Translations under genes and position numbers: made by a program | Assembly (NCBI GenBank): GCA_950295325.1 | Contig: OX485809.1 | Span: 25,000,144-25,064,143, forward strand | Source of the DNA: Polytrichum commune | Lineage: Eukaryota > Streptophyta > Polytrichopsida > Polytrichales > Polytrichaceae | DNA length: 64,000 nt | Reading direction: 5' to 3' | The notes under the pieces: generated by a model | Told to the model about the DNA's origin: nothing | What the model saw: only the letters and a program-made list of their open reading frames with translations | Databases searched by the model: none | Shown: positions 11,513 through 23,700 of the stretch, piece after piece | Layout of the letters: each line of letters opens with the position of its first letter | Numbering within the stretch: position 1 is the first letter of the stretch

Positions 11513-13155
11513 GTCCAAGAACGTACAGAATCACCCCAATGTAGAATCTCCCACTTGATGAAGAACTTTCTTGGAGAGGTTGAGTGCAGCCCGAAGCTTG
11601 TGAAAAGTGTCAGGAGTTAAAGCTTTCGTAAGAATATCGGCAAGTTGCAGCTTGGTTGGAACATTAAGGATAGAAATATCCCCTCGTTCTTGAAATTCTC
11701 TGATGAGGTGAAAAACCACATCGATATGTTTAGTCCGTTTATGAAACTCAGGGTTTTCGACTAACCTGATTGCGGATTGATTATCCGAGAAGAGAGGTGT
11801 GGGGACCGGTTGAGAGAACCCTATATCTGCAAGAAGACGACGAGCCCAGACGGCTTCCTTGCTAGTGAGAGATGCGGCAACGTATTCTGACTCCGTAGTG
11901 GATGTCGCTGTGCATGGCTGTTTACGACTAAGCCACAAAACAGGGCCATTATTGAGTAGAAGAATGCTACCGCTACGATTTTTTCGGTTGTTGAGATCAC
12001 CTGCATAATCAACATCTGTGTAGGCAACAAGAGAGTTTGTAGCATTTGGGTCTGAAGAGTAGCATAACGCATAATCAGTAGTGCCTCTGAGATATTTGAG
12101 AATTCGTTTCACTGCAGTGCAATGAATTTCCCTGAAATTTGTGGAATATTGTGCCACAAGGGACACTGAGTGAGCAATGTCAGGTCTTGAATGAGTGGCA
12201 AGATAGAGTAAGGACCCAACAATTTCTTGGTAAGGAAAATTCGGAACAGGGGTATCACAGTCATTTGGCGGTGGATAGGAGAGGGGAACATGAGGGTCAC
12301 TTGGTGTCGAAACAGGGTTGGCATCCTTGTAACCAAATCTTGTAAGCAGGGTTTCGGTGTAGCGTTGTTGATCAATGTATAATTTGCGATGTGCCAAATC
12401 CCGGGTTATGTGAAGACCCACATAAACGTCAGCGTCGCCAACGGTCACCTCAAATTTAGTTTTCAAATGGGTGATCATCTTGGCTAACAATGACTTATCC
12501 TGACACATGGCTAAACCGTCATCTACCTAGAGGGCAAGAATGAGACGAGGATGGGATGTCGAATAGAAGATGCAAGAATTAGCAGTGCTCTGGATCAAAT
12601 CATATGCTTTGAGAAAATTTGAGAACGTCTTGTTCCAACTTCTGGCTGATTGTTTAAGGCCATATAGTCCTTTGCGTATTCGGCAGACCTTGCCTCGACT
12701 TCCAGGGAATTTCTTGAGAAACCATTCTTCAAAACCTTGCGGTAGAGCCATAAAGATGAGTTCCTGAATAGTGGAGTTCAGATATGCGGTTTTGATGTCA
12801 AATTGTACCATGTGGAGACCATCTGCTCCGGCAATCGATAAAATTATCCTGATGCTTTCAGCACGAGCAGTAGGGGCAAAGGTTTCTTGGTAATCCATGC
12901 CATAAGTCTGAGTAAACCCTTTTGCAACTAAACGGGCTTTGAACCGTTCTATTGTTCCATCGGATTTCACCTTTATCCGGAATACCCATTTGTTTTTGAC
13001 AAGATTGTGTCCAGGCGGGAGGGTTTCCAACGTCCACGTCTCATTTTTGAGAAGTGATTCAATCTCTTCCATCATTGCTAGTTCCCACTCTGCTTTGTGA
13101 TCGGACTTAATAGCTTGAGCGAAGGTTTGTGGTTCCGAAGGAAGAACTGAGACTC

Positions 13156-13163
13156 GGGAGATT
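13156..13163. repeat. Left target duplication of the hAT element (GGGAGATT)
   Basis: GGGAGATT is repeated perfectly at 15,151-15,158. An 8-bp duplication is the hAT hallmark. Confidence 0.9.
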
Positions 13164-13399
13164 CAGGGTTGTCTATTGTGTCGTGACGGAGGGTAATCCC
13201 GACATAATGTCGTGCCGTCACGACACGTATCCGTCACGACATTATGCCGGATGATGTCTTTATCCTGCCGGACTTGAATTTTACCGAATTTTTTGTGTAT
13301 TTACATTACCCCATTGCGGACACGTAGGAGTTACGATGTCCACGTGTGATGACATGTCAACAAAGTAGAGGTAAAGTGGGGAATAAAATTACTAGCGCC

Positions 13400-13767
13400 C
13401 GTCCGCCCCCGTTCCCTGTACCCTAACCCCGCTCCCTTAGCCCATTAACATGTTCCCTAACCCGTTCCCTACGTTCCCTCCCGTCCGACCCCCCCGTCCG
13501 ACCTTTTCCCGTCCGACCCTCCTGTCCGACCCTCCCCCCGTCCTCCCTCCCGTTCCCCTCCCCCGTTCCCCTCCCCCGTTCCCCTCCCCCGTTCCCCTAA
13601 TCCCGTTCCCATCCATCCCGTCCTATCCAAACCTCCCAAACCCGCTCCCATCCCCCGCTCCCCACGTTCCCACACGCTCCCCGCGTTCCCCCCCGTCCGC
13701 CCCCCCCCCCCCCCCCCGTTCCCACTTACCTTCCCCCCGTTCCCCGTACCCTAACCCCGTACCTTCC
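13400..13767. repeat. C-rich low-complexity core of the hAT element, left part
   Basis: Imperfect tandem words CCGTTCCCCTCC and CCGTCCGACCC, almost pure C/T with scattered G, and a C homopolymer near 13,698-13,717. Open frames here are proline- or glycine-rich artefacts of composition. The tract continues at 14,684-14,880 beyond the nested MITE. Confidence 0.8.
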
Positions 13768-14683
13768 CGGGGAGGGCACTCATACATGTATTTAATAACC
13801 CATCTGCGACGGAAGGGTATTTATCATGGGGCTATTTATCTAAGAAATTGGAATTCTTTACACCCTATCAGTACATATAAATCTAAATTTTGTCATTTTA
13901 GATGACCCTATTTGTATTTATAAAGTCGCAACTGAACTAGTTTCTAGAACCCTATGTTCCTTATAATTTTTATATTTGACCCCATGAATGACAACTCATA
14001 GGACTCTTGAAAGTTTGTAGTAAAAATTCAATAAACCATGTCTAGATTGAAGACATCAAACAATGTACCAAAACATAAAAACTTGAAGCATTATTAGGAC
14101 CTCCTATTGTTCCAAAACATACATCAAACAATGTTCAAATCAAACAAACTTGAAGCAAGTAAACTTGAGAGAAGCTCCAAAATAAAATGAGTGAAGACAA
14201 GATTCTACTACTAGAACTCCGAAAACCGCACACAACCACAAAATGCACGTCAAGAACTTCAACACCAAATCATGCCTCACAAGTAGCGCTGCATTGGCGC
14301 AAGCAACCCTAGGCAAAAATCAAAGATACAACGCACAAAGCAAATTAAGAACACCAAAACCCTCGTCATCCAAATTTTTCATTCGGGACTTTGGATTGAA
14401 AATGGATAGTTTTTCATCCATTGACCACCATAAAATGCATTATATACCTCTGCCTCAATATTTTTTTCTCTACCTACTATTTCCAACCCTATTTTAGATT
14501 GAAAGAATTAGATAAATTGATGCATTATATGGTACCCTTATTTTTTTATACACACAACTTTGTAATTGAAGAGGTGCTTCATTATATCGAAGAATTCTAT
14601 AAATTTTATCACAAATGAATAAAAAATACCCTACATTCTTTCTCACATGGTTTAATAAATTTTCGCGAGTGCCCCCCCCGGGC
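13768..14683. mobile_element. MITE nested inside the hAT element
   Basis: About 916 bp bounded by CGGGGAGGGCACTC on the left and its near complement GAGTGCCCCCCCCG on the right. The string GTACCTTCC is present at 13,759-13,767 and again at 14,684-14,692, giving an 8-9 bp target duplication (exact edge ambiguous in the C-rich context). The interior is AT-rich and non-coding. Its right end, with AAAATACCCTA and CTCACATGG...TTTATxAA..TTTT, recurs at 39,500-39,584, so this is a dispersed family, probably hAT-like. Confidence 0.75.
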
Positions 14684-14880
14684 GTACCTTCCCATCCTCC
14701 CTCCCCGTCCTCCCCCCCCCCGTCCGACCCCTCCCCCCCCCCCCATCCGACCCTTCCCCCCCCCCCCCCCCCCCGCCCGACCCTCCCCCCGTCCGCCCCC
14801 CCCGTCCGACCCCATGTTCCCCCGCGCTCCCCACCCGTTCCCCCCGTCCGACCCTCTCCCCCGTCCGACCTACACCCTCC
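14684..14880. repeat. C-rich low-complexity core of the hAT element, right part
   Basis: Continuation of the tract at 13,400-13,767 after the nested MITE, with the same CCGTCCGACCC words and long C runs. Not coding. Confidence 0.8.
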
Positions 14881-17800
14881 TTAGTAATATTTTATTACTT
14901 TGATTTTAACAAAATGGTAAACACAATGGCAAAATGGTTTACATGCCAAGGGAAATATGCACATCCACGTCGGCATTTTTTGCCACATAGGACGCCACCT
15001 TGGCAAGAAGGTAAGTATTTTACCCACCCTACTAGGTTGACCCTAGTTTGACCCTACGAGGAGCCTATTGTGTCGTGACGGAGGGGTCCGACCCGACACG
15101 ACGCGTCATGACGGCACGACCCCGTCATGACGTCGCGATAGACAACCCTGGGGAGATTGGTTTGACCTTAGGGGCAGCAACACATGAGATGGATTGAACA
15201 GGGGGTGTGGACTGATAAATATCATCCAGAGACCTAGTCTTCATAAAATGGATTAAGATGATCAGGTGAGATAGAAGAGGCATGTGGGCTGATACTTTGG
15301 TCACAACTAGAATTATGAGTGGATGACACAACAGAGTTGAAAGAGTCAGGTAATGGAGATGTGTCGGAAGAACCTGATGAGGAGACAGGTAGTATCTGAA
15401 AAGATTCAGAAAGTTGAGGAAACAGTGTAGGGTTCGAACCGTCCCTCGATGTTGATAAGCGTGAGTGAGTCGCTCCCACTGTTTCATGTGAATGTGGGGA
15501 AGAAGCTCCCACTACTTCTTGTAGATGTGAGGAAGAGGCTCTCACTGCTTCATGTAGAGGTGTGGAAGAGGCTCCCACTGCTTCATGGATCCCTGGTTGG
15601 GATGCTCCCACTGAAGTGGAGGGTGATGACATATTGGGGATTGTGTTCACCGATGAGGAAATACTAGTGGAGACAGGTGTGTCAAAAGGAAATAGAAGAG
15701 AATAATCAGGTGGTACCTGTGAAGTAACTGGCTGCAACTGTTGTTGAGTTGGTGTTGCCTCATCAAAAATAACATCGCGGGTGATGATGATCTTGCGTTT
15801 GCTTAAGCACCATAATCGATAAGCTTTTGTTGTTGTGCAGTAACCCACAAAAAGGCATTCCTGAGCCTTACGATCCAACTTCTGACGAACTTGTTTCGGT
15901 ACATGGCCGTAACAGATGGAACCAAATTCTCTGAAGTAGCTAACATCTGGGGGTTCGCCATACCATTTGGTGAAGGGAGTTGCACCATGGAGGGTGCGAC
16001 TGGAGACGCGATTTAGAATGTAGACAACGGTATTAATAGCTTCGCCCCATAATTCGAGTTGGAGAGAGCGGTGATGTAACATACTCCGTGCGCATTCAAC
16101 CATTGTGCGATTGTCTCGTTCGATGACAGAGTCTTGCTCCGGACTGTAGGGTGATGTAAACTCGTGGCGGATCCCCTTATGTTGAACATAAGCTTGGAAA
16201 TCGTGTGACAGAAACTCAAGACCATTATTTGTGCGAAGTTTGATCATCGAGCGACCAATTTCTTTCTTGGCCTGTTTGTAAATGGTCTGAAATGTGGATA
16301 GAATATCCTTCTTGTCTTTCAAGAAAAATACGAAGCGATAATTGCTGTGATCATCTTTATAGGTGATGAAATAGTAGTGGCCACCATATGATTGCACTTG
16401 AAAAGGACCTGAAATATCAACATGAAAGAATAATCCAGGTTTGTGCATGCGTTTTCTCTCTGTGTTTATGGGAAAGGGGGTGCGATGACTTTTGCCATAA
16501 GCACATCCTGAGCACACAGGATGAGTGGTACTATCAAAAGAGGGTAACCCTAGAACTAAGTCTTGAGTACTCATCTTCTTGATGGTATTAACACTGACGT
16601 GACCAAGGCGAGCATGCCATCTTTGCAGAGTGAGATTAGGTTTAGATAAACCTCGATTGCTGGCATGAGTGGTGGCTACCAGATTTGCAGTGCTTGGCTG
16701 ATTGACAGTAGAGATGTGAAGACGCCAGAGCCCTCCACATTTTTGGCCAGTCATGATAATGTGTCCCTCACCATAATTGATGATCATTTTGCACATGTTT
16801 CTGACATGTATAATGGCAACACGTCGTTCGGTGAGACGTCCTGTAGAGATAAGGTTCCTGCGAAGTTTTGGGACATATAGCACATTCTTGAGTTTAATGG
16901 TAGATACTTCTCCATTCACAAGAGTATTGACATGGATATCCCCGATTCCTCGTACATACAGGAGATGGTTATCGGCAATTGTGACACTCCAGGAGTGATT
17001 GTCGATTGCTTGAAAATTTGTGAACCAACGGAGCTTATCCGTCATGTGTTCTGTCGCCCCTGAGTCGGCGAACCATGCAGCATCATCTTCATTGGTAGTG
17101 TCAATTTGGACGCAATAAGCTTTGCTTGAAGCCGAAGAGTAGGAATCAGAAGAATCTCGTGCAAGTGCGCTAGCGGTGATGTGCGCATGACTCCGTTTGC
17201 CTTTGTGCTGGTGATGTTTCCGAGGCCCCGAGCTTTTGTGTGGAACGACCATGCGTTTCGGAGAAGCAGGTGACGAGCTATCAGAATCTTCAGGACAGTC
17301 TTTCCCGAAATGACCTCAGTGGCCGCACCTGTAGCATCTCGCATGTTTCTTGTACTTCGCATGTCGATCTGCTCGTTCCTTCTTCTGCTCAACAGAGGGA
17401 GAAGGTTTCGCATGAGCTGGTGTAGTTTTCGTGAAATAGGCCTTGTCGTTGGGTCCATCAAGAAATGCACCGCGCTCACGAAGCTTACTCTGGAATTTGA
17501 TGAGCCTGGTCTGAAAAGTGACGAGGGTTTGCTCAGCGAGAGGAACGCTTTCCCACGCAAGGAGAAGATGGTCAAACGAAGATGGTAACCCACATTTTAT
17601 TTTGCTAATTAGTTGTTGTTCGGTGATGGGCTACTTCAGATCGGTAAGCTGTTTAGCTAATCGCTGAAGTGTACTGATGAATGTAGCAATTGACTCACCA
17701 TCCCCGAGCTTACAACTATAATACTTTTCTTGCAGAGCGATGATACACTCATCAGAATGTTGATCATGATAGGCTTGAAGCTGACTCCACATTTCATGAG

Positions 17801-18201
17801 AGGTTGAACAATTAATAACCTCTTCCTTGTGGAAGGAATCAATTGTCGCAAGAATAGCAACAATTGCCTGTTTATCATGTTTCTCCCAGAGTAATTGCTC
17901 TGCAGCATTTGTCAGATCAGATTTCTTGAGAGAACCATTGACAATAGAGAAAAGTTCCCTGGACTGAAAGATAAACCTCATATGCATCTTCCATAACTGG
18001 AAGTTAGTGCCATTGTAAGTGTCTACAGAGTTAGCTTCACGGATTTCTGACATGGCTCTTGTCTCAGCCACCAATGTAAGACTATAATTCCTCTTGGACA
18101 GACACACTAATCCTCAGAAAATAAATTCTCTAAGCTATTGCTTTCTGGGCTAACTTTACCTCTAAACAGTAACTATTCTCCGCAGCTTGAGTGTAGACGG
18201 C

Positions 18202-18211
18202 GCCCATAACC
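18202..18211 (-). promoter_or_regulatory. Primer binding site of copia B
   Basis: Read on -, GGTTATGGGC directly follows the 5' LTR. It matches the first ten bases of the site in copia A and is complementary to the anticodon region of initiator tRNA-Met. The match is shorter than in A. Confidence 0.7.
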
Positions 18212-18500
18212 TATTGTTTGATAGAACCAGACAAGCTCACATATACTTACACATTGGTATACACAATAATTCTTCAACTACACTTTATTGATATCGAAGC
18301 AGTATTACATTAGGAAAACCAGACAGGCAGACGTAAAGAAGCGGAAGATCAATAAGTATTGAATCACCGGGAGAGACGACCCCTTGAGTGCGTTCATCCT
18401 TTTAGTGAACATTCATCCTTGTCACGATCCTTCCAGAAAGTTCTATTCTATAACTTGCTTCTACGTTCTTCTACAATGCTAATCATCTAAACTAACAATA
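18212..18500 (-). repeat. Copia B 5' LTR
   Basis: 289 bp, one difference from the LTR at 11,212-11,500. Flanked on its outer side by the GTGAC duplication at 18,501-18,505. Confidence 0.93.
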
Positions 18501-19714
18501 GTGACCATAAAACTGTAATCTTCATGCATTGACCGGAAGGGTTCATAAACCCTAAATACCCCAAGCATGTATGCCAGCTTCTAAAAAGTCTTTATGGACT
18601 TGACCGGACGACTTTGGAATCATACTTTTGATGTTTTCTTGAAGCTGTACGATCTCATCACCAGCGATGCTGATAGCGGCGTTTAATATCGCATCACTAC
18701 TGCCAGCAAAGTTGACCTCATTATTGGTGTTTTTGAGGACGACGGGATTGTTTGTGCCACAAATGAACGCGATCTTGTTAATGTCATTCAACACCTCTCA
18801 ACTATGTTCAAGGTGACACACAACGCTATGGACTACTACGTGGGCTTTCAAGCTCACCAAAACCCATCTACGCATTCCACTTTCATTAATCAAGCTCGTT
18901 ATATTGTTGATATCGTCAAACGGTTCCTTCTAGATACCGCAAATCCGATCTCCACTCTTGCAGATACTCATGTTTGCCTTCAAGAAACCTAAGGTCTTGA
19001 TGATCATGAAATATCTTCTTCCATCCTATTTCAAGAGGCTGTAGGTTCTCTTAATGTTTCCAATGGTCACTACCAGGTTTGATATTGCATACGCTGCAAG
19101 TCCTGTAGCCAAGTTCACCAACAAACCTCGCGAGTCCCTCGCGAGTCCCATTGGACTGCCGTCAGACGGATATTTTATTACCTTGCAGGAACCCCACCAT
19201 GGGTATTTCTTATTTTGGTTCCATCACAAACTTCTCTCCCAAGGGTTATTGTGATGTTGATTATGCTGGAAACTACGACGATAGAAAGTCTCGTACAAGC
19301 TATCTCTTTACTCTTGCCAACGGCGCTATGGCATGGTGCGGTAAGCGCCAAACTTGTAGCGCAGACTCCACTAAAAAGGCCGAGTTTGTTGTTTTGGCAG
19401 AATCCGTAATGGAAACCATTGGCTTTGATGCTTATTATCCAGCTATGGATTTCCTCAAACCGATCCTACTCTTATTCTCTTGGGTAACCAAGGAGCTATA
19501 CAGTTGGTGAAAAATCCTTGCTATCATAAGCGAACCAAGTACATTGAGATGAAATATTATCTGATTCAGGAAAGTATGAGCGGCAACAAATTGACGATCA
19601 TTACATCAACACCAAGCTACAACTCGCTGAACTCCAAACGAAAGCTCTCTCTCGTGAGGCTTTTTAGAATCTTTGCACTCTTGAGGGCCTTACTAATCCT
19701 CTATGATGAGCAAA

Positions 19715-20330
19715 CACGGTCAAGTGTATGGAAAAAATGCTCCAGCATACTAAAATCATAATTGTTTTGGTCAAACTCCTAAAAGTAGTAGCAAAATGTT
19801 ATTTAAATTGAATTTTTTTCATGGCACCCTCTATTGTTGTGTTAGGTACTCAAATATAGAATATCAAGATGAGATATTCAAAATTTATCATTAAAAATAG
19901 TGCTATGAAGGTAATGGCTAAATCTGGTTTTGGTCATAGATTTCATGACCTTAAATATTTTGAAGGTGGATTTATTTATTTATTTATTTCAGAATCCTTG
20001 AATTCATTATAAACTTGAGGGCATCATTACAAAACTTTGTAGAAATACATCAATTTGGAGTAATTTTATCATATTTAGAACAAATTTTAGATAATTGCGT
20101 GTTCAGTATAACTACTTGCACACTACTTGCATCATCTTCTAGAATTTGTAGACTTTTCTACAGAAACAATTTGTGAATATAAAGTGCTTGGCTTTGTAGA
20201 TCAATGTGTTTTTCAAGTGTTTATGATTTTTTCCTTTACAAAATTCTAAATTAGTATGTAGTTTTGAATCGCTTTCACTTAAACCTATGCAAGGTAATGG
20301 AGTTGTGTGTTTAAGCATGTTTGCACCCTA
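19715..20330 (+). repeat. Dispersed repeat in the 3' part of copia A
   Basis: Non-coding sequence between RNase H and the right LTR, matched at 43,612-44,165. Shared blocks: AAATGCTCCAG(C/T)ATACTAAAA, CCTAAAAGTAGTAGCAAAA, ACAAATTTTAGA(T/C)AATT and TACTTGCACAC(T/C)ACTTG. Either this is the 3' untranslated part of the copia A family, or a separate element inserted here. Confidence 0.65.
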
Positions 20331-20453
20331 TGTTAAATGAGTGGGAGTCTATGTCATGATTTCTTGATCATGATGAGCGTTTACCACAAATCATTAGATG
20401 AACGAGTGAGAGTGATAAACAAAATTGGGTTACTATGACGGTCATCCATTTAT

Positions 20454-20751
20454 TAGTGTTAAATTATTTGTTAGTTAGATATGCATCCACGAACCTTCTT
20501 AAGAAAGTAGGCTGACACTAAGATACATGCAGCACAAGCATCTCTCTAAGCATTATGTGCATGTAGTATACCAAACGTAGGAAGTTGTAAAAGCCACTTT
20601 CTATAAGATATGACAATGCCTAGTATAGCGATTTGAATATTAAGTGTATTTGACTCATTGTTATTCCACTTAAGTAGCTTGGTTAGATTCAATGTAAGCA
20701 AAACTACTCTATCTCACAGATACGTGTGATACTCGACATTATTTTGCATTA
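20454..20751 (+). repeat. Right (3') LTR of copia A
   Basis: 298 bp aligned with 9210-9536, about 80% similar, shorter because of one gap of roughly 20-25 bp and smaller indels. Starts TAGTG and ends CATTA. Confidence 0.85.
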
Positions 20752-23700
20752 CTGACTACATAGCCGTAAATAAGAACTAATTCATTATGTATGATAATGG
20801 AGGAGCAACTGGTGATGGAAGGTTGGTGACCACAAAGATTGGGCATCTTGTGTAACTGATGTATGTCAATGTATGTGGCTCTATTGTGGACGCTTTGAAT
20901 TCCAAAGCCTATTTTGGTTATTGGACTGAAATGCAAATTGTCTTATTGGGTTAGCAAATATAAATTACAAAGATTTTCATTTAAAGTTTTAAAAGTGAAT
21001 TTTTTTCTTCCAAGTGATTACATATAATCTTTTGATTGTGTTAACTATTCGATGGTCAATATGATTTAAACACATACTAGTCCAACCTTCTTGTATCACG
21101 TGTCTTTTTGATGTCCATTGTTAACTAAAAGTCATATCATTTACCATTTAAATATAAGTATCTATAAAAGAAGAGTGACCGGATGTGGCTACACACTACT
21201 TAACATTGTTGTTATGCAAAAGACATGGGTATGAATTATACTCAGAAGACACGTGCATATGGTGGAAGTGCGCTTCGCTATGCGCTTGGCGGAGGTCGAG
21301 TATGCCTCCACCTTCCCACTGCTTTCTAAAATTACCTTGCCCTACTAGTTTTTACAAAAAAATTAATAATACAACAAACCACGACGGTTCTTATTTAGGG
21401 CCTTTAATACATAAAAATAGTACAATGAGGTCCAAGGCTTTTTGCATTTTTTACTACTCTTGATGATGTTCAAACAAAATAGTCATATCATGAGAAAAAA
21501 ATTAATTTATTCTTATTTTTATGGTGATGTTCTTGACGTTTTCAATTTGTAGAGCACATATGAGACCAACATTAGATTTTTTGGAGTTTAGTGTTGAAGT
21601 TCAATATAATTCAATTGTTGTGCTCTATATTTGAATGCAATGTTTCTTTACGAAAGTTGTTGTAGATTGATCCTAAATAAATATTTCTTATGATGTAGTA
21701 TAAGGAAATATATGATATACAACTCCAGACATGTTGAACCACAAGTATTAGAAGAATTATAAAATGAACTTTATGACATTTGAACATTTGGTTTCAAAAC
21801 TTATACCATTTTACGTCCCACTGATGATATGTTTTTAGGCCTTCTACATCTATTAGAAAGTAGATGTTATTAGTTGTACATTGATTACCCTATGATTTTA
21901 TTATAAAACCATAGATAATATATATGATTTTGGAAAGTCTACCATTAGAAAAAAACACGCTTATTGTTTGTAGGGTATTTTCTTGTTAAAATGGATTGTT
22001 TGATACATATATATCCATATACTTAAAGGCCACAAATTAACTAACTCTATCTATAAGTTCCGTGATATTACTAGTTTGTCCAATGTGATGACAAGTATAG
22101 ATGACACACAATTTTTTTTATTTTTAAGGCCTCAAAAATGCTTAATTTTTGTGACTTGTAAATTTTTTATTAGGAACAAATTCCATAATAGACTTTTGCA
22201 AGCAATATGTAATTTAAAAGGTTTTTTTAAAATGTTTGTGTAAAACAACTTAGTAGAATACATAATTTTGGTCAGTTAGCATGGTCCAAAATTTATACGC
22301 AGCTTAGAAAAAGAGAGATATTACTTTAATTAACCTTGAAGATTGATAAAATTGAAGTTATACCATATTTGTTTGAAAATTTTGCCTAGCCTAGCTATTT
22401 ATATGTACTGAAGAATTTTAAGGTCAATATCATTCATTCCAATTTTTCTGATAAGAAAAAATTTGATGATTCTGTGAAATCATAAAGTATTATGATTGAG
22501 ATACATAAATATGCTATAATATTATCTGGTGATGATTGAGCTGGTAAAGTAGCTGAGGAATAGATGAAATCAACAATTCTTTATTAGAGAATAGCGAAAA
22601 ACCCAGCTTTATAAACTATTGAATCATAATATTATCTATTATTTTATGTAATGATAAATATATTACTGGCAATGAAATTCTTATTTAGGTGTATATTAAG
22701 TTCTATTATATCCATAATCATGTAGTTGCTAGGTAGATCCAATTTTAATCTTAAATATACTTGAGATCTTTTGATAATAAATACCAAACATGTACTTATA
22801 TATTATTTTTATTATATTTTCCAACTCAAAGTGTAAAAAAAATATAAATTCTATTATAATAAATCAAGTAACTGATAACAACATTCATATATTTGGTTGG
22901 ATAATTCGTTTTATTTTTGGATTAAATATGTAGTGTGATGGATTGTTTTGATAGTCGTCAAATCGGATTTCTAATAAATAAAATATTGTAAGAATTTTTT
23001 TATACAGATGGTCAGGTTTGAATTTTGACAACTTCGTTGAATATCTTAAGGTATATCTTATTTAATACTTGATCTGTGGGATAGTAAGACATGAAAATTA
23101 TAATATTCATTCACAACAACTCGTTGTACTCGTAACATCCGACTAGTAATTACTGGCTATATTAATAAAAAATCTTTTAGTTATTGTGGTTTTATAGTGG
23201 ATTTATATGTATTGGTTTTGAATTTGTAATTTTTTGTATATATGTTAAAAGATTCTAAGTAATTGGTTTGATAATTAATAAATTAAGAATCTTGTTGATA
23301 ATACATTATACCAAATTTAAATAAAATATAACATAGAATATTTATATAGAATATTTATTTCATTTGTACAATATCTTTTACAAATTATAACTTACGAATT
23401 TTAATTGGATCTTTATGAATGTTATGCATTAGGAATAAATATTTTTTAACAGTTATAGAATGTTAATATTTTATTTTATTTTATTTTATTACTTCAAGAT
23501 AATTTATAATATAAAAATTATAAAAATTATAAAATTATAAGGATATCTTTTTAAGCAAATAACATATATGTAGTATGTGTGTTCAATTGAATATTTAATC
23601 AATACGAAGTAGACACATTGAGTTAAACATGATTTGATTTTCTTTTGATAAACCAAATATAGTGTGGTTTTAATATTTTAAAAGTTGGTATATATTTATA

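Larger units (their letters stand above)
13164..15150. mobile_element. Non-autonomous hAT-type DNA transposon inside copia B
   Basis: A 1987-bp element bounded by CAGGGTTGTCTAT at both ends in inverted orientation, flanked by a perfect 8-bp duplication. CAGGG ends plus 8 bp duplication place it in the hAT superfamily. The subterminal zones are packed with CGTGACG/CGTCATGACG-like short palindromes, as expected for hAT transposase binding. No transposase frame is visible: the interior is a C-rich tract (13,400-13,767 and 14,684-14,880) of CCGTTCCC and CCGTCCGACC words, interrupted by a further MITE. Removing that MITE leaves about 1.06 kb. It must be mobilised in trans, if at all. Confidence 0.88.
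11212..18500 (-). mobile_element. Copia B: very young Ty1/copia element inserted in copia A
   Basis: A Ty1/copia element on -, with 289-bp LTRs at both ends differing at a single site, so insertion was very recent. Parts on the minus strand: gag with a CCHC knuckle (about 17,280-18,107), protease (DSGA signature near 17,060), integrase with its HHCC zinc finger near 16,500-16,650 and catalytic core to about 16,080, then reverse transcriptase (about 12,500-13,163) and RNase H (about 11,531-12,100). The order integrase before reverse transcriptase is diagnostic of copia. It is broken by a handful of interruptions plus a 2-kb hAT insertion between integrase and reverse transcriptase, so this copy cannot be autonomous. 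Without the insertion it is about 5.3 kb. Confidence 0.93.
9210..20751 (+). mobile_element. Copia A: old, broken Ty1/copia element hosting nested insertions
   Basis: A Ty1/copia LTR retrotransposon fossil on +. The left LTR is 9210-9536 and the right LTR 20,454-20,751; they are recognisably the same (about 80% by eye) with indels, so the element is old. Both LTRs start TAGTG and end CATTA. Parts in order: a gag-like start (about 9567-9790), the integrase C-terminal part (about 9950-10,140), a linker (to about 10,870), reverse transcriptase (about 10,880-11,206 and 18,506-18,980) and RNase H (about 19,050-19,710). Part of gag and most of integrase are absent. It is heavily broken, with many interruptions. 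A younger copia sits in the reverse-transcriptase region. No clear target duplication remains. Without insertions it is about 4.2 kb. Confidence 0.85.

Noticed and set aside
13450-13905. Proline-rich 151-codon open frame, and glycine-rich frames opposite
   Set aside because: They are translations of the C-rich core of the hAT element and run into the nested MITE; no codon-use or family signal.
14615-14884. Proline- and glycine-rich open frames on both strands
   Set aside because: Same cause: homopolymer C tract in a DNA transposon.
21185-21463. 92-codon open frame in the AT-rich region
   Set aside because: Composition-driven, no motif, no signal peptide, no neighbouring exon signals.
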